Of a stretch of DNA of 64,000 bases, positions 25,498 to 33,553 are shown one piece after another (within the stretch, counting starts at the first letter, position 1; every line of letters begins with the position of its first letter). The stretch covers positions 248,001 through 312,000 of the forward strand of contig NZ_CP078077.1 of NCBI RefSeq assembly GCF_023101185.1, given 5' to 3'. A program made the position numbers and the translations under genes. The notes below the pieces were generated by a model. It made no database searches, had not been told where the DNA came from, and was given only the letters and a program-made list of their open reading frames with translations. This DNA is from Microbacterium galbinum (lineage in GTDB: Bacteria > Actinomycetota > Actinomycetes > Actinomycetales > Microbacteriaceae).

Positions 25498-27222
25498 TCA
25501 GCGCGAACGCGCGGGGTTGGGGACGGCATCGAGCAGCTCGACCGTGTAGGGGTCCTCGGGATGCTGCAGCACCTGCGAGGTCTCGCCGCGCTCCACGACG
25601 CGGCCGCGGTTGAGCACGAGGATGTTCTCGGTCACGAGACGGGCGCTGAGCAGATCGTGCGTGATGTAGAGCATGCTGATGCCCCAGCGCTCGCGCAGAT
25701 CCTCGAGCAGGGCGAGCACACCGGCCCGCAGCGAGACATCGAGCATCGACACCGGCTCGTCGGCGATCAGCACCTGCGGGTCGCTCGCGAGAGCCCTCGC
25801 GATCACGACGCGCTGACGCTGACCGCCCGACAGCTGGTGCGGCAGCTTCGCCGCGAACTGCTCGACGGGGGTGAGTCCGACGGTCTCGAGCAGTTCGAGC
25901 ACCCGGGCGCGCGCCTCCGCCCCGCGCAGCGGCGTGTAGTTGCGGATCGGTCGGCTGAGCGCGTACTCGACGGTGTGCAGCGGATTGAGCGCGGCGTACG
26001 GATCCTGGAAGACCATCTGCACGTCCTTGCGCAGATCGCGCAGACCCCGACGCTTCAGCGACGCGACGTCGGTCTCGCCGAAGCGCACCGTGCCCGCGGT
26101 CGGCTTCTCGATGCCGGTGAGCAGCTTCGCGATCGTGGATTTGCCCGACCCCGAGGCGCCGACGAGCGCCAGGGCCTCCCCCGGCTCCAGCCGGAACGAC
26201 ACGTCGTCGACCGCGGTGACGGCATCCTGTCCGCGACGCGGAGCGGGATAGCGCTTGCTCACGCCGTCGACGACGATCGCGGCATCCGCCCGCCGCGTCT
26301 CGCGCTGCGACACCGTCGGCAGCGTCTCGGTCACATCGGTGCGCGAGCGCCCCTCGCGCCGGCGGGTGCCGGCATCCACGAACCCGGGGATCGAGAGGGT
26401 CTCGGCGCGCGGATCGGCGTAGTGGCTGAGCAGCATGCGCGTGTACTCGTCCTGCGGGGAGTGCAGGATGTCGGCGCTCGCCGCATCTTCGACGATGCGG
26501 CCCTCGTGCATCACCATCACGCGGTCGGTGGCCTCGAGCACGATGCCGAGGTCGTGGCTGATGAGGATCGCGGTGAACCCCTCGGCGCGCTGCAGGTCGC
26601 GGATCGTGTCCATCACGGCGTGCTGCACGAGCACGTCGAGCGCGGTCGTCGGCTCGTCGAACACCATGAGCTGCGGCTCGAGCGACAGGGCGAGGGCGAT
26701 CGAGGCGCGCTGGCGCATGCCGCCGGACAGCTCGCCCGGGTAGCGCGCGAGCACGGCCGGGTCGAGCCCCACCTTCGCGACGAGCTCGCGGGCGCGGGCG
26801 TCGCGGTCGTCGCGCGGCACGTGGCCGTGGGCGGCGAAGATGTCGGCGAAATGGTGGCCGACCGTGCGCACCGGGTTCAGCGCGTTCATGCCCGACTGCA
26901 GCACCATCGCGAACCCGCCCTGACGCTGGCGGCGCAGCCCCTCGGCGTCGAGGTCGCGGATGTCCTTGCCGTCGAACAGGATCCGTCCGCCGCTGATGCG
27001 CGCCGGGGGCTTCTGCAGCCGGGTCAGCGCGAAGCCGAGCGTCGACTTGCCCGACCCCGACTCGCCGACCAGTCCCACGAACTCGCCCTGCCGCAGCGTG
27101 AACGACACGTCGTGCACGGCCTGCACCGGTTCGGTGCCGGGAGAGGCGTACTCCACCGACAGTTGCTCGACCTCGAGAAGGATCGGGTTCTCGGTCGTCT
27201 CTGACACGGTCATGGCGGTCAT
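25498..27222 (-). CDS. ABC transporter, fused double ATP-binding protein (DppD-DppF type)
   Basis: One polypeptide of 574 residues holds two complete ATPase domains that are separate proteins in most oligopeptide importers. Domain 1 (about residues 14-260) has GESGSGKST, LSGGMRQRASIALAL and MVFDEPTTALDV. Domain 2 (about 310-565) has GASGSGKST, LSGGQRQRVVIARAL and LIADEPVSMLDV. A linker rich in Arg and Thr joins them. The ATG at 27222 overlaps the stop codon of the permease gene (ATGA) and is preceded by a purine-rich GGGAAGGGGAAGG. It energises the permeases and binding protein encoded upstream, presumably for beta-glucoside uptake. Confidence 0.92.
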   Translation of the reverse strand: MTAMTVSETTENPILLEVEQLSVEYASPGTEPVQAVHDVSFTLRQGEFVGLVGESGSGKSTLGFALTRLQKPPARISGGRILFDGKDIRDLDAEGLRRQRQGGFAMVLQSGMNALNPVRTVGHHFADIFAAHGHVPRDDRDARARELVAKVGLDPAVLARYPGELSGGMRQRASIALALSLEPQLMVFDEPTTALDVLVQHAVMDTIRDLQRAEGFTAILISHDLGIVLEATDRVMVMHEGRIVEDAASADILHSPQDEYTRMLLSHYADPRAETLSIPGFVDAGTRRREGRSRTDVTETLPTVSQRETRRADAAIVVDGVSKRYPAPRRGQDAVTAVDDVSFRLEPGEALALVGASGSGKSTIAKLLTGIEKPTAGTVRFGETDVASLKRRGLRDLRKDVQMVFQDPYAALNPLHTVEYALSRPIRNYTPLRGAEARARVLELLETVGLTPVEQFAAKLPHQLSGGQRQRVVIARALASDPQVLIADEPVSMLDVSLRAGVLALLEDLRERWGISMLYITHDLLSARLVTENILVLNRGRVVERGETSQVLQHPEDPYTVELLDAVPNPARSR

Positions 27223-28133
27223 CGCCCCTTCCCTTCCCGCAGGCGCGGATTGGAGATGCCGTCCACGCCGAAGTTGATGAGTGTGAGGCTCAGCGCCAGC
27301 AGCGCGATGCACAGACCGGGGGCGAACAGCAGCAGCCACTGGCCCGTGAGCAGGGAGTTGGAGTTCTGCGCCCAGTAGAGCATCGTGCCCCAGCTGACGA
27401 TGCTCGAGTCGCCGAGTCCGAGGAACTCCAGGCCCGCCTCCGCGAGGATCGCCGCCGTGGCCGCCCCGAAGAGCGTGCCGGCGATGATCGACGTCATGTT
27501 CGGCAGGATCTCGCGGAACACGATGCGTGCCGGGCTGTCGCCCGAGAACTGCGCCGAGGCCACGAAGTCGTTGCCGCGCAGCGACTGCGTCTGGCTGCGC
27601 AGCACGCGCGCTCCCCACGCCCAGCCGGTGATGACGATCACCGCGATGATCATCAGGATGCCGCCGTTCTGCAGGTAGGCGGCGATCACGATCATGAGGG
27701 GCAGGCCGGGGATCACCAGGAACAGGTTGACGACGAAGCCGACGACCTCGCCCGAGAACCCGCGCATGTACCCCCAGCTGAGACCGATCAGCACGGCGAC
27801 GATGGTCGAGAGGATGCCGGCGGCGAAGCCGACCAGCAGGCTGACCTGCGCGCCGTAGATGAGCTGACTCAGCACGTCCTCTCCCGCCGCGGTGGTGCCC
27901 AGCCAGTGCGCGGCCGAGGCATCCGCGTTGCGTTCGAAGCCGTTCTCCTTCGCGCCGTAGGGAGCCAGGAGCGGGGCGAACACGGCCACCAGCACGAAGA
28001 AGGCGAGCAGGCACAGCCCGATGCGGGCCTTGCCGTTCGACCACAGCGTGCCGACCATGCGGCCGACCGAGCGCCAACGGCTCGGCTGGGCGACGCGATC
28101 GGAGGGGATCTTGACGTTCATGGTGGAAGTCAT
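27219..28133 (-). CDS. ABC transporter permease (DppC-like)
   Basis: Membrane subunit of 304 residues. After a cytoplasmic N-terminus, one helix (IGLCLLAFFVLVAVFAPLLAPYG) precedes the extracellular part HWLGTTAAGEDVLSQLIYGAQVSLLVG, a classic DppC segment. Five more helices and the EAA loop follow (LRGNDFVASAQFSGDSPARI). The ATG at 28133 overlaps the upstream permease stop codon (ATGA). It pairs with the DppB-like permease. Confidence 0.9.
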   Translation of the reverse strand: MTSTMNVKIPSDRVAQPSRWRSVGRMVGTLWSNGKARIGLCLLAFFVLVAVFAPLLAPYGAKENGFERNADASAAHWLGTTAAGEDVLSQLIYGAQVSLLVGFAAGILSTIVAVLIGLSWGYMRGFSGEVVGFVVNLFLVIPGLPLMIVIAAYLQNGGILMIIAVIVITGWAWGARVLRSQTQSLRGNDFVASAQFSGDSPARIVFREILPNMTSIIAGTLFGAATAAILAEAGLEFLGLGDSSIVSWGTMLYWAQNSNSLLTGQWLLLFAPGLCIALLALSLTLINFGVDGISNPRLREGKGR

Positions 28134-29110
28134 CGGCGGGTCCTTGGATCCAGCACGCCGTACAGGATGTCGACGAGGAAGTTGGCGATGAGCACGCTCA
28201 CGGTGATCATCAGGAAGAGCGCCTGCATGAGCGGGTAGTCCTGCCCGATCACGGCGTTGAAGAGCAGGTACCCGATGCCGGGATAGCCGAACACCTGCTC
28301 GACGAGGATCGACCCGCCCACCACGCCGCCGAGCGTGAGCCCGAAACCGGTGAGGTTGGGGAGGATCGCGTTCCGCGCCGCGTAGCGCACGGCGATGGTG
28401 CGCCCGTGGAGACCGTTCGCCTCGGCGAAGGTGATGTAGTCCTCGCCGAGCGTGTTGATCATGGCGTTGCGCATGCCGATGATCCATCCGCCCAGCGATG
28501 TGAGCAGGATCGTCAGCGCGGGCAGCACCGCATGCCGGGCGAGATCGCCGATGAACTCGAGGGTGAACCCCGGGGTCGTCGTCGCCGAGTAGGCGCCGGT
28601 CGTCGGGAACCAGTGCAGCACGTAGCCGAGGAAGAACAGCAGCAGCAGCGCCGTCCAGAAGTACGGGAACGTGCTGAGGAAGGATCCCGTCAGCGTCGGC
28701 AGGGAGTCGAGCCAGGTGCCGCGGCGCCAGGCGGCCGCGACGCCGATGAGCGTGCCGATCACGAACGCGAGGATCGTGACGATCCCGACGAGTCCGATCG
28801 TGTACGGCAGTGCGGTCGAGACCATGCTCGCCACCGACTGCGGATAGAAGGTGTACGAGACGCCGAAGTCGAGCGTCGCGACCTGACCGAGGTAGGCCAC
28901 GTACTGGTCCCACAGCGATCCGCCCGGAACACCGAGCTGGGCTTCGATGGCGGCCCGGGTCGCGTCGGACACCGGTCCGTTCTGCGAGAGCTTCGCGATC
29001 GCCGCGTCGGCGGGAGAGCCGGGCATGAGCCGCGGCAGGAAGAAGTTCAGAGTGATCGCGGCCCACAGCGTGAGCACGAACAGGCCGAGCTTCTGCAGGA
29101 GGTACTTCAT
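28130..29110 (-). CDS. ABC transporter permease (DppB-like)
   Basis: Membrane subunit of 326 residues. The N-terminal helix with FFLPRLMPGSPADAA is the DppB signature, followed by a periplasmic loop, LDFGVSYTFYPQSV, and five further helices. The EAA loop is LGEDYITFAEANGLHGRTI and the final LVDILYGVLDPRTRR is typical of the family. Its start overlaps the stop of the binding-protein gene by four bases. Confidence 0.9.
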   Translation of the reverse strand: MKYLLQKLGLFVLTLWAAITLNFFLPRLMPGSPADAAIAKLSQNGPVSDATRAAIEAQLGVPGGSLWDQYVAYLGQVATLDFGVSYTFYPQSVASMVSTALPYTIGLVGIVTILAFVIGTLIGVAAAWRRGTWLDSLPTLTGSFLSTFPYFWTALLLLFFLGYVLHWFPTTGAYSATTTPGFTLEFIGDLARHAVLPALTILLTSLGGWIIGMRNAMINTLGEDYITFAEANGLHGRTIAVRYAARNAILPNLTGFGLTLGGVVGGSILVEQVFGYPGIGYLLFNAVIGQDYPLMQALFLMITVSVLIANFLVDILYGVLDPRTRR

Positions 29111-30780
29111 CGATCGCCCTCCTTCACGGGATTCACGGGCTTCAGCTTCGTGAAGATCATGAGGGGCGCCGAGTCGTAGTTCTGCGGGATCATGTACGGG
29201 TCGTCCGCGCTCGGCCAGCCGGTGAACTTCGCATCGCTGAACAGACCCCAGATGCCGCCGTAGTAGAGCCCGATCACGGGCATCTCGTCGTAGACGATGT
29301 TCTGCAGCTCGCGCACGATCTCGGCCTGCCGGTCGGGATCGACCGTCTCGCGGTACTCGAGCAGCAGCGCATCCGCCTCGTCCGAGCGGTAGCGCTCGAA
29401 GTTGTTCGCGGTCGGCTCTCCGGAGGGAACGTAGAACTCGCTCGAGAGCAGGTTGTTGTAGGCCTGGTAGGCGTCACCGTTGCCCATGCCGCCGATCGCC
29501 ATCTCGAAGTCGCCGTTGCTGATCGCGCTCTGGTATCCGGCCGGCTGTGGCAGCTTCAGCGTGACCTTCACGCCCACCGCGGCGAGCTGGCTCTGCACGC
29601 TCTGGGCCGCGCGGGTCCAGTCGGTGAAGCCGTTCGCGGTCGTGAGGGCGAACTCGAGCTGCGCACCGTCGGGGCCCACGAGACGATCGCCGTCGAGGGT
29701 GTACCCGGCCTGCTCGAACGCCGCGAGGGCGGCATCCGTGTCCTGCGTGATCATGCCGGAGTCGGGGATCGACGGGTCGAGGTACTTCTCCTGGTTGGGC
29801 AGGATGAGGCCGGTCTGGCCGGCGGGCTCCATGTACCCCTCGGATGCCGTCTCGGCGATCTCCTCGCGGTCGAGCGAGAGGGCGATGCCGCGCCGGACGT
29901 TCACGTCGTCGAACGGCGCGACCTCGAGGTTCGGCATGAGCGCGATCACCCCGCCCGGCGGGAACCACCAGGAGTTGTGCTCGCTCGCCGCGCCCCACGT
30001 GCCCTCCACGTCGGAGATGAAGGCGTACGCCCAGTCGTATCCGCGGCTGACGGTGTCGAGCTGGTTGTTCGTGGCGGGCAGGACGATGTGCTCGATCTCG
30101 ATCGAGTCGGCCTGCCAGTAGTCGGGGTTGCGATCCATCGAGTACTGCTGGTCGTTGTAGTTGCCGAGCACGAAGGGCCCGCTGCCGACCGGCTCCTCGT
30201 TGCGATAGGTGCCCGGGTCCTCGACGTCGGCCCAGAGGTGCTCGGGCACGATCATCGTGAGGCCGATGATCGACAGCGACGGGGCGTCCTCGCTCAGCAG
30301 GTGGAAGACGACGTCGTTCCCCTGGGTCTCGACGCTCTCGATGTGCTGCCAGGCGCCCTTGATGTCGAGCGTGGGCTCGTCCTTCAGCAGCTGGAACGTG
30401 AACGCGACGTCATCCGGGGTGAGCGGCTCGCCGTCGCTCCACTCGACGCCGTCGCGGATCGTCATGACGATCGTCTTCGCGTCGGGCTGCGACCACTCGG
30501 TCGCCAGCCACGGGTTCAGTTCGCCGTCGAGCGGGTTCACCAGGATGAGCGGCTCGTAGATCCAGCGCGACGCCGTGCGCGTGTTCGTCAGGTACGGGTT
30601 GAAGTTCCGGGTGAAGAACGGGTTTCCGTGGTCGGCGTTGATGAGCATCGTGTCGTCGCCGATCGTGGGATCGGGCTGGGATGTGATCTGGATGCTGCAT
30701 CCGCTCAGCGCCACGGCCGCCGCCGCGAGCGCGACCACCGCCGTCCTGCGCCAGCGTCGGAGCATGTGCGTCTTCGCCAC
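29107..30780 (-). CDS. ABC transporter, solute-binding lipoprotein (family 5, DppA-like)
   Basis: Lipoprotein of 557 residues with signal peptide and lipobox (AVALSGC). The family 5 fold is clear from MLINADHGNPFFTRNFNPYL, PWLATEWSQPDAKTIVMTIRDGVEWSDGEPLTPDDVAFTF and FDDVNVRRGIALSLDREEIAE. Family 5 proteins bind peptides, but some bind cello- or xylo-oligosaccharides; the downstream GH1 gene and the LacI repressor suggest a beta-glucoside ligand. GTG at 30780 is chosen because GAGGTGG lies close upstream; an ATG at 30765 is an alternative. It is the first gene of the five-gene operon. Confidence 0.88.
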   Translation of the reverse strand: MAKTHMLRRWRRTAVVALAAAAVALSGCSIQITSQPDPTIGDDTMLINADHGNPFFTRNFNPYLTNTRTASRWIYEPLILVNPLDGELNPWLATEWSQPDAKTIVMTIRDGVEWSDGEPLTPDDVAFTFQLLKDEPTLDIKGAWQHIESVETQGNDVVFHLLSEDAPSLSIIGLTMIVPEHLWADVEDPGTYRNEEPVGSGPFVLGNYNDQQYSMDRNPDYWQADSIEIEHIVLPATNNQLDTVSRGYDWAYAFISDVEGTWGAASEHNSWWFPPGGVIALMPNLEVAPFDDVNVRRGIALSLDREEIAETASEGYMEPAGQTGLILPNQEKYLDPSIPDSGMITQDTDAALAAFEQAGYTLDGDRLVGPDGAQLEFALTTANGFTDWTRAAQSVQSQLAAVGVKVTLKLPQPAGYQSAISNGDFEMAIGGMGNGDAYQAYNNLLSSEFYVPSGEPTANNFERYRSDEADALLLEYRETVDPDRQAEIVRELQNIVYDEMPVIGLYYGGIWGLFSDAKFTGWPSADDPYMIPQNYDSAPLMIFTKLKPVNPVKEGDR

Positions 30781-30836
30781 GCGTCCACCTCATGTCGTCG
30801 TCGTCATGGAGGGACCCGGTGGCCCCTCGAGAAGCC

Positions 30837-30866
30837 ACTGTAAGCGCATACATTTCGATCGCGCAA
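30837..30866 (-). promoter_or_regulatory. Promoter of the beta-glucoside operon
   Basis: On the minus strand TTGCGC (complement of 30861-30866) and TACAGT (complement of 30837-30842) are 18 bases apart. The operator lies in the spacer and overlaps the -10 element. Confidence 0.55.
30839..30852. promoter_or_regulatory. LacI-type operator of the beta-glucoside operon
   Basis: TGTAAGCGCATACA is a 14-bp palindrome with one mismatch per half and a central GC step. It lies between the 3' end of the LacI gene and the first transporter gene and covers the promoter spacer. Confidence 0.7.
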
Positions 30867-30879
30867 GGGGGTGACGAAT

Positions 30880-31980
30880 TCAGGACGGGCGCTGAGAGCT
30901 CTCCCGGAGCAGGATCTGCAGGGGCAGGCGCACGACTGCGGGCGGGGCATCCGGATGTTCCAACCGACGCGCGAGCACCTGCACCGCCGCGCGACCGAGG
31001 TCGATCATCGGCTGCCGGATCGTGGTCACCGCGGGCCGCGAGAGCGCCGCCGCCTCGATGCCGTCGAACCCGGTCACGAGCACGTCCTCCGGCACGCGCA
31101 GCCCGGCGTCGCGGAGCACGTCAATCGCACCGAGCGCCATCTGGTCGTTGGCCGCGACGAGGGCGTCGGGGGCTCCCCCGACCAACAGGCCCTCCGTTGC
31201 TCGGCGCCCGGACTCTCGGGTGAAGTCGCCCCGTACCACGGTCACGGCATCCGTTCCGATTCCCGCGGCGCGCACGGCCTGCGAGAAGCCCTCCCACCGC
31301 TGCCCGCCGTCCGGCGAGTCCTCGGGGCCGGCGAGGAAGGCCACGCGTGCCCCCTCCGGCACCTGCGCGAGCACGTGCCGGGTGAGCTCGGCCATCGCCT
31401 CGCTGTTGCTCACCGTCACGTGGTCGTAATCGTCTCCGCGGGGAGGCCCGGAGAGCACGACCACGGGGATGCGACGCGACAGTCGGGCGAGCACGTCGTC
31501 GGGCACGCTCCGAGCGAGCACGACCAGACCGTCGACACGCCCTGCCATGTCGCGCACCGTCGAGCGGTCGGGGTCGTCGCGGCCGACGCCGATCATGAGT
31601 ACGAAACCGCGCTTCCACGCCTCGAGCTCGGCCCCGCGCAGCACCTCGTCGAGGAAGAGCGACGTCGGATGCACCTCGCCGTCGTCGTGCGCCAGGGTGA
31701 ACGTCGGGACGGATGCCGGGTCGTCCACGAACACGTCGAGATCCGGGGCCTCCTCGGCCGCGTCGAACCCCGGGAAGTACAGCCCCAGCACTCCCGTGCG
31801 CCGCTCGGCGAGCCCGCGCGCGCTGCCGCTGGGCACGTAGCCGAGTTCGGCGACCGCCTCGCGCACCCGCTCGCGCGTGGTCGCACGGACGGCATCCGGC
31901 GAGCGCAGCACCCGCGAGACCGTGGCGATCGAGACGCCGGCGCGCGCGGCGACGTCGTAGACGGTCACGGACCTGCTCAC
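30880..31980 (-). CDS. LacI family transcriptional regulator of the beta-glucoside operon
   Basis: Repressor of 366 residues. The DNA-binding domain is at the very N-terminus (SVTVYDVAARAGVSIATVSRVLRSPDAV), and the effector domain ends with AALSRPAVTTIRQPMIDLGRAAVQVLARRL. The GTG at 31980 gives the correct family N-terminus and has GGAG about nine bases upstream; a longer frame from 32049 is rejected. It lies directly upstream of the operon it probably controls, on the same strand, and only 43 bases after the methyltransferase gene, so it may be co-transcribed with rsmI. Confidence 0.9.
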   Translation of the reverse strand: MSRSVTVYDVAARAGVSIATVSRVLRSPDAVRATTRERVREAVAELGYVPSGSARGLAERRTGVLGLYFPGFDAAEEAPDLDVFVDDPASVPTFTLAHDDGEVHPTSLFLDEVLRGAELEAWKRGFVLMIGVGRDDPDRSTVRDMAGRVDGLVVLARSVPDDVLARLSRRIPVVVLSGPPRGDDYDHVTVSNSEAMAELTRHVLAQVPEGARVAFLAGPEDSPDGGQRWEGFSQAVRAAGIGTDAVTVVRGDFTRESGRRATEGLLVGGAPDALVAANDQMALGAIDVLRDAGLRVPEDVLVTGFDGIEAAALSRPAVTTIRQPMIDLGRAAVQVLARRLEHPDAPPAVVRLPLQILLRESSQRPS

Positions 31981-32023
31981 GATGAATGCTCCGTCCTGGT
32001 GGTCGCGCCCCGGCGCCGGGACG

Positions 32024-32701
32024 TCAGGCCAGGGTACCCGGCGGATCACACCGCACCGCGGTCAGCGCACCGTGCGGGCGCGAGCTCGCCTCGCCCGGCC
32101 GACGATCACGGCGCTCGGCCGACACCACCGTGAAGCCCGCGTCGACGAGCAGCGCCCCGAGAGCCTCGGCCGACCAGAAGTACGCGGTCGTCACCCGGTG
32201 CCCGAACTCCTCGCGTGCGGTGCCGTCGAAGTAGCCGAGCAGCAGGCTCCCGCCGGGCCGGAGCACCCGCGCGAACTCCGCCAGCACGGCGGGCACCTCG
32301 GCGGGCGGGGTGTGGATCAGCGAGTACCAGGCGAGGATGCCGCCGAGCGAGGCATCCGCTGCGGGGATCTCCCGGAACGATCCGACCGCGAAGGTCGTCT
32401 CCGGGAAGCGCGCCCTGGCCGAGGCGACGAACGCCTCGGTGACGTCGAGGCCCCAGACGTCGCGCCCGCCTTCGTCGCGCGTGCCGCCGCCGAGGAACCG
32501 CGTCCACATGCCCGGCCCGCTGCCGGCATCCAGCAGCGTTCCCGTCGTGGAGTCGCGCCAGGCCGCGATGGTCGCGCGGTCCGCAGCATCCAGCTGCTCG
32601 ATATCACCCAGCACGCGCACGTACTCCTCGGCGCGGGCGGAGTACGCCGCGGCGATCACGCTGTCCGATGTGACCGCCTCCGACGCGACCGCGTCCGACA
32701 T
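32024..32701 (-). CDS. Class I SAM-dependent methyltransferase
   Basis: Small-molecule methyltransferase of 225 residues. TLLDAGSGPGMWTRFL is SAM-binding motif I, VWGLDVTEAFVASARARFP motif II, and LRPGGSLLLGYFDG the post-motif region. The fold fits the ubiE/methyltransferase-11 group. The substrate cannot be inferred. It begins eight bases after the rsmI stop codon and is probably translated from the same mRNA. Confidence 0.88.
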   Translation of the reverse strand: MSDAVASEAVTSDSVIAAAYSARAEEYVRVLGDIEQLDAADRATIAAWRDSTTGTLLDAGSGPGMWTRFLGGGTRDEGGRDVWGLDVTEAFVASARARFPETTFAVGSFREIPAADASLGGILAWYSLIHTPPAEVPAVLAEFARVLRPGGSLLLGYFDGTAREEFGHRVTTAYFWSAEALGALLVDAGFTVVSAERRDRRPGEASSRPHGALTAVRCDPPGTLA

Positions 32702-32709
32702 GCGCGTGG

Positions 32710-33531
32710 CTAGCCCTTCTTCGCGGCGAGCGCGGCCTGGTACAGGTCGCGCGACGACAGCCCCGTGAGTCCGGCGACCTCGGAGGCGGCATCCTTCAGG
32801 CGGATGCCGTCGGCGACGAGCCGCTGCACCTGCGCGAGCGCGTCCTCGGGCGAGGCATCGCGACGCGGCGCCCCCTCGACGACCACGACGATCTCCCCCT
32901 TCACGCCGCCCTCGGCCCAGGCGACGAGTTCGGCGGCCGTTCCCCGGCGCACCTCCTCGTAGAACTTGGTGAGCTCGCGGCAGACGGCGATGCGCCGGTC
33001 GTCGCCGAAGGCCGCCCCCATGTCGGCGAGCGCCGAGGCGAGGCGGGCCGGCGACTCGAAGAACACCATCGTGCGCGGCTCGGAGGCGAGCGCCCGCAGC
33101 GCCGTGCGGCGCTCGGCGGGCTTGCGGGGCAGGAACCCCTCGAAAGTGAAGCGGTCGGTGGGAAGGCCCGAGATCGCCAGTGCCATCAGCGGCGCGCTCG
33201 GCCCGGGGATGGCGGTGACCGTCACTCCCTGGGCTACCGCCTCGGCGACGAGCCCGTAGCCGGGGTCGCTCACCGTCGGCATGCCCGCATCGCTCATCAC
33301 GACGACGTCGGTCTCGATCGCGAGGGTCGCGAGCTCGGCGGCCTTCTGCTTCTCGTTGTGATCGTGCAGCGCGATCAGACGCGGACGGTTGGCGATCTCG
33401 AGCGCCTTCAACAGCTTCTGCGTGGTGCGGGTGTCCTCCGCCACGACGACCTCCGCGTTCTCGAGCACCTCGATGAGGCGGCGCGAGGCATCGCCGAGAT
33501 TTCCGATCGGGGTCGCAGCGAGGATGATCAC
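32710..33531 (-). CDS. rsmI: 16S rRNA (cytidine1402-2'-O)-methyltransferase
   Basis: RsmI of 273 residues, which 2'-O-methylates C1402 in the decoding centre of 16S rRNA. LAATPIGNLGDAS at the N-terminus, VAEDTRTTQKLL, MSDAGMPTVSDPGYGLV and IPGPSAPLMALAISGLP are the family signatures. The GTG at 33531 lies exactly six bases after a TAGGCT hexamer shared in inverted orientation with the pmt promoter. Confidence 0.95.
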   Translation of the reverse strand: MIILAATPIGNLGDASRRLIEVLENAEVVVAEDTRTTQKLLKALEIANRPRLIALHDHNEKQKAAELATLAIETDVVVMSDAGMPTVSDPGYGLVAEAVAQGVTVTAIPGPSAPLMALAISGLPTDRFTFEGFLPRKPAERRTALRALASEPRTMVFFESPARLASALADMGAAFGDDRRIAVCRELTKFYEEVRRGTAAELVAWAEGGVKGEIVVVVEGAPRRDASPEDALAQVQRLVADGIRLKDAASEVAGLTGLSSRDLYQAALAAKKG

Positions 33532-33537
33532 CCGCCC

Positions 33538-33547
33538 AGCCTAGGCT
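33538..33547. promoter_or_regulatory. Palindromic bidirectional -10 element of rsmI and pmt
   Basis: AGCCTAGGCT is a perfect 10-bp palindrome. Read on the plus strand it gives TAGGCT at 33542-33547, six bases before the pmt GTG at 33554. Read on the minus strand it gives TAGGCT at 33543-33538, six bases before the rsmI GTG at 33531. Only 22 bases separate the two start codons, so both mRNAs are predicted to be leaderless. Confidence 0.6.
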
Positions 33548-33553
33548 GTACCC

